6,980 bases of DNA from an uncultured Oscillospiraceae bacterium (GTDB lineage: Bacteria > Bacillota > Clostridia > Oscillospirales > Acutalibacteraceae): positions 1-6,980 of the forward strand of contig CAJKBW010000122.1 of assembly GCA_905198295.1 (NCBI GenBank), written 5' to 3'. A program made the position numbers and the translations under genes. Below the pieces are notes generated by a model. The model did not search any database. It saw nothing but the letters and a program-made list of their open reading frames with translations, and was not told where the DNA came from. This document shows, piece after piece, positions 4,858 through 6,980 of the stretch (within the stretch, counting starts at the first letter, position 1; every line of letters begins with the position of its first letter).

Positions 4858-6906
4858 ATGGAAAAGCGGCCGGACATGCCGGTGCAGTATCTCAAGGGCG
4901 TCGGTGAACGGCGCGCGCAGCTGTTTGCCCGCCTCGGTATTCAGGACGTGGGGGATTTGCTGCATCACTACCCCCGGCAGTATGAGGACTGGTCGGCGGT
5001 GGTGCCGATTGCGCAGGCGCCGGTTGGAGAGCCCTGCTGCATTCGGGCAGCCGCGCTGCATGCGCCGACAGAGCACCGCATCCGGAAGAATATGGTGCTG
5101 TATAAATTCCCCGTGTCGGATGGTTCAGCTGAGATGGGGGTTACGTTGTTCAATAACCGCTTTGCGGCGGCGAAGATCCGGGCAGGGGAAACCTACTTGT
5201 TTTATGGCACCGTTTCGGCAAATTTTCTTAAACGGGAGATGGCGTCGCCGCAGATTGAGGACGCGGCCGGCGGCGCAAGGATCCGCCCGGTGTATCCGCA
5301 GACCGAGGGGCTGAGCTCGCGCGTGATTGAAACGGCGGTAGCCCGTGCGCTGGAGCTGCTGGATGAAACGCTGGATCAGGACCCGCTTCCCGCGCCGCTG
5401 CGTGAGGCGCATACGCTGTGCACCCGGCGTTATGCGCTGGATAATATTCATTTTCCGGCCGATCACGTGGCACTTTCGGTGGCGCGCAAACGGCTGGTGT
5501 TTGAGGAACTGCTGATTTTGCAGCTGGGGCTGCTGCGGCTCAAAGGGCGTTCGCGCGGGGAGACCGGGGCGGTGATCCCGCAGGATTATACGGCGGCGTA
5601 TGCGCAGCTGCTGCCGTATACGCTCACCGGCGCGCAGCGCCGGGCGATCGCCGACTGCGTGCAGGATATGCAGGGCAGCTGCCCGATGAGCCGGCTTATT
5701 CAGGGAGATGTCGGCAGCGGCAAGACGGCGGTAGCGGCGGGCGTGGCTTATACGGCGATCCGCAATGGCTGGCAGGCGGCCATGATGGCGCCCACCGAAA
5801 TCCTCGCCGAGCAGCATGCGGCGTCGCTGACCGCGCTGCTGGAAAAGGGCGGGGTGCGGGTCGGTCTGCTGACCGGCGCACAGACCGCCGCGCAGAAGCG
5901 CCGGGTGCGTGAGGCGCTGGCTGCGGGAGAAATCGACCTGGTGGTGGGAACCCATGCGCTGCTGTCCGAGGGGGTTGCTTTTGCCCGGCTTGGCCTGGTG
6001 ATTACCGATGAGCAGCACCGCTTCGGCGTGGCGCAGCGTGCCGCGCTCGCGGCTAAGGGGACGAATCCCCACCTGATGGTCATGTCCGCCACGCCGATCC
6101 CCCGCACCCTTGCGCTGATGATTTACGGTGATCTGGACGTATCGGTGCTTGACGAGCTGCCGCCCGGCCGTCAGCCGATCGAGACGTATGCGGTGGACAG
6201 CGGGAAACGGGAGCGGGCGTATAATTACATCAAAAAGCATATTGCCCAGGGACGGCAGGCGTATATCGTCTGCCCGCTGGTGTCGGAGGGGGAGGCGGAT
6301 CTGGCCTCCGCGACCGAGTACGCCGAAAAGCTGTCCCGCGGGCCGTTTCAAGGCTATGCGCTAGGGCTGCTGCATGGAAAAATGAAGCCAGCAGAGAAGG
6401 AGCGGGTGATGACCGCATTTTCCCGCAATGAGCTGTCGATCCTCGTTTCCACGACGGTTATTGAAGTCGGGGTGGATGTACCGAATGCGGTGTTGATGGT
6501 GATCGAAAATGCCGAACGGTTCGGGCTGGCGCAGCTGCATCAGTTGCGCGGGCGGGTTGGCCGCGGAAAGCACCAGTCGACCTGTATCCTGATTTCAGAC
6601 GCCCAGAATGAGGAGGCCGTGCGGCGGCTGAAGGTGATGTGTTCGACCAACGACGGCTTTAAAATTGCGGATGAGGATTTGAAGCTGCGCGGGCCGGGTG
6701 ATTTTTTCGGCAGCCGGCAGCATGGTCTGCCGGATCTGAAAATTGCCGACCTGATGGGCGGTGATATGCCGCTGTTTCAAAGTGCGCAGGCGGCGGCGCG
6801 GCAGCTGATTGCGAAGGATCCCGAACTGCAGGAACCCGAGCATGCGGGGCTGGCGGAAGAAGTGCGCCGCCTGTTTGCCCGCAACGGAGAGCAGGGACTG
6901 AATTAA
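4858..6906 (+). CDS. recG: ATP-dependent DNA helicase RecG
   Basis: RecG is a superfamily 2 branch-migration helicase that regresses stalled replication forks, processes Holliday junctions and removes R- and D-loops. The protein has 682 residues, normal for the family. The N-terminal part holds a helix-hairpin-helix-like start (Y-L-K-G-V-G, 11-16) and the OB-fold wedge domain (about 55-145) that splits the fork. Helicase motifs are in order: Q-G-D-V-G-S-G-K-T (282-290, Walker A), A-P-T-E-I-L-A-E-Q-H (311-320, motif Ia), G-T-H-A-L (364-368), D-E-Q-H (384-387, Walker B), S-A-T-P-I-P-R-T (410-417, motif III), L-H-G-K-M (505-509), S-T-T-V-I-E-V-G-V-D-V-P (531-542, motif V) and Q-L-R-G-R-V-G-R-G (562-570, motif VI). 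The RecG-specific C-terminal region R-G-P-G-D-F-F-G-S-R-Q-H-G (611-623) is present. All key residues are intact. It is transcribed from its own promoter, separate from fakA. Confidence 0.98.
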   Translation: MEKRPDMPVQYLKGVGERRAQLFARLGIQDVGDLLHHYPRQYEDWSAVVPIAQAPVGEPCCIRAAALHAPTEHRIRKNMVLYKFPVSDGSAEMGVTLFNNRFAAAKIRAGETYLFYGTVSANFLKREMASPQIEDAAGGARIRPVYPQTEGLSSRVIETAVARALELLDETLDQDPLPAPLREAHTLCTRRYALDNIHFPADHVALSVARKRLVFEELLILQLGLLRLKGRSRGETGAVIPQDYTAAYAQLLPYTLTGAQRRAIADCVQDMQGSCPMSRLIQGDVGSGKTAVAAGVAYTAIRNGWQAAMMAPTEILAEQHAASLTALLEKGGVRVGLLTGAQTAAQKRRVREALAAGEIDLVVGTHALLSEGVAFARLGLVITDEQHRFGVAQRAALAAKGTNPHLMVMSATPIPRTLALMIYGDLDVSVLDELPPGRQPIETYAVDSGKRERAYNYIKKHIAQGRQAYIVCPLVSEGEADLASATEYAEKLSRGPFQGYALGLLHGKMKPAEKERVMTAFSRNELSILVSTTVIEVGVDVPNAVLMVIENAERFGLAQLHQLRGRVGRGKHQSTCILISDAQNEEAVRRLKVMCSTNDGFKIADEDLKLRGPGDFFGSRQHGLPDLKIADLMGGDMPLFQSAQAAARQLIAKDPELQEPEHAGLAEEVRRLFARNGEQGLN

Positions 6907-6930
6907 AAAACACCGTCCGGGGACGGTGTT
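6905..6930 (-). terminator. Hairpin after recG with its T-tract on the minus strand
   Basis: A 9-bp stem (6909-6917 with 6922-6930) has a four-base loop CGGG. The + strand has only two T residues after the GC-rich part, then GACAAAG. The run AAAAAA at 6905-6910 reads as six T residues on the minus strand, directly after the stem. The structure is thus a good intrinsic terminator for leftward transcription and a weak one for recG. It may work in both directions. Confidence 0.6.
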
Positions 6931-6956
6931 GACAAAGCGAAGAAATCGGCTATAAT
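6929..6956 (+). promoter_or_regulatory. Perfect-consensus sigma-A promoter for a gene right of the window
   Basis: TTGACA (6929-6934) and TATAAT (6951-6956) both match consensus at six of six positions, with a 16-bp spacer. Transcription would begin near 6963, so the gene it serves lies almost wholly outside the window. The first two bases of the -35 box belong to the 3' arm of the preceding hairpin. A strong promoter here suggests a highly expressed product. GTG at 6969 could begin a reading frame but would leave almost no leader, so I do not call a gene. Confidence 0.85.
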
Positions 6957-6980
6957 TAGGGGTGTAAGGTGCTGCCGACA

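Noticed and set aside
5125..6351. Minus-strand open reading frame of 408 codons inside recG
   Set aside because: It lies entirely opposite intact RecG helicase motifs, is Arg/His/Gln-rich, and has no recognisable family features.

Overview
The window reads as an ordinary chromosomal housekeeping segment of a GC-rich member of the Firmicutes, most likely a clostridial (Oscillospiraceae/Ruminococcaceae-like) gut anaerobe. The reasons are the Asp23/Gls24 - FakA - RecG neighbourhood, which is conserved in Firmicutes, the strong Shine-Dalgarno sites, the sigma-A type promoters, the lipoprotein signal peptide and the PF06541 membrane protein, a family common in Clostridia. The taxonomic guess rests on gene content and base composition only. 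All five genes lie on the + strand, and almost every long minus-strand reading frame is a shadow of GC-rich coding sequence.

Layout. Positions 1-60 hold the intrinsic terminator of a gene that lies to the left, outside the window. A well-formed extended -10 promoter (107-135) then drives a lipoprotein substrate-binding protein of the peptide/nickel ABC-transporter family (184-1680), which has no permease or ATPase gene beside it. After a 69-bp gap with a small hairpin come an Asp23/Gls24 (YloU-like) protein (1750-2103) and fakA (2145-3815), the fatty-acid kinase subunit formerly called YloV/DAK2. A 163-bp intergenic region with three possible stem-loops, one of them terminator-like, separates fakA from a five-helix PF06541 membrane protein (3979-4764). 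That gene ends in a clear terminator (4770-4798). A new promoter (about 4803-4831) follows immediately and starts recG (4858-6906). The window ends with a hairpin whose 3' arm runs into a perfect-consensus promoter (TTGACA, 16 bp, TATAAT) for an unseen gene to the right.

How the genes fit together. Asp23 and fakA are probably one transcript, as their spacing and conserved pairing suggest. FakA would phosphorylate FakB-bound fatty acids for phospholipid synthesis, with FakB encoded elsewhere. RecG is a DNA-repair and replication-fork helicase with its own promoter here. The binding protein and the PF06541 protein are the lineage-specific parts. I found no mobile element, CRISPR array, tRNA or rRNA, and nothing that amounts to a new multi-gene system. 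The most unusual material is regulatory: the structured region upstream of the PF06541 gene and the hairpin/promoter overlap at the right edge.
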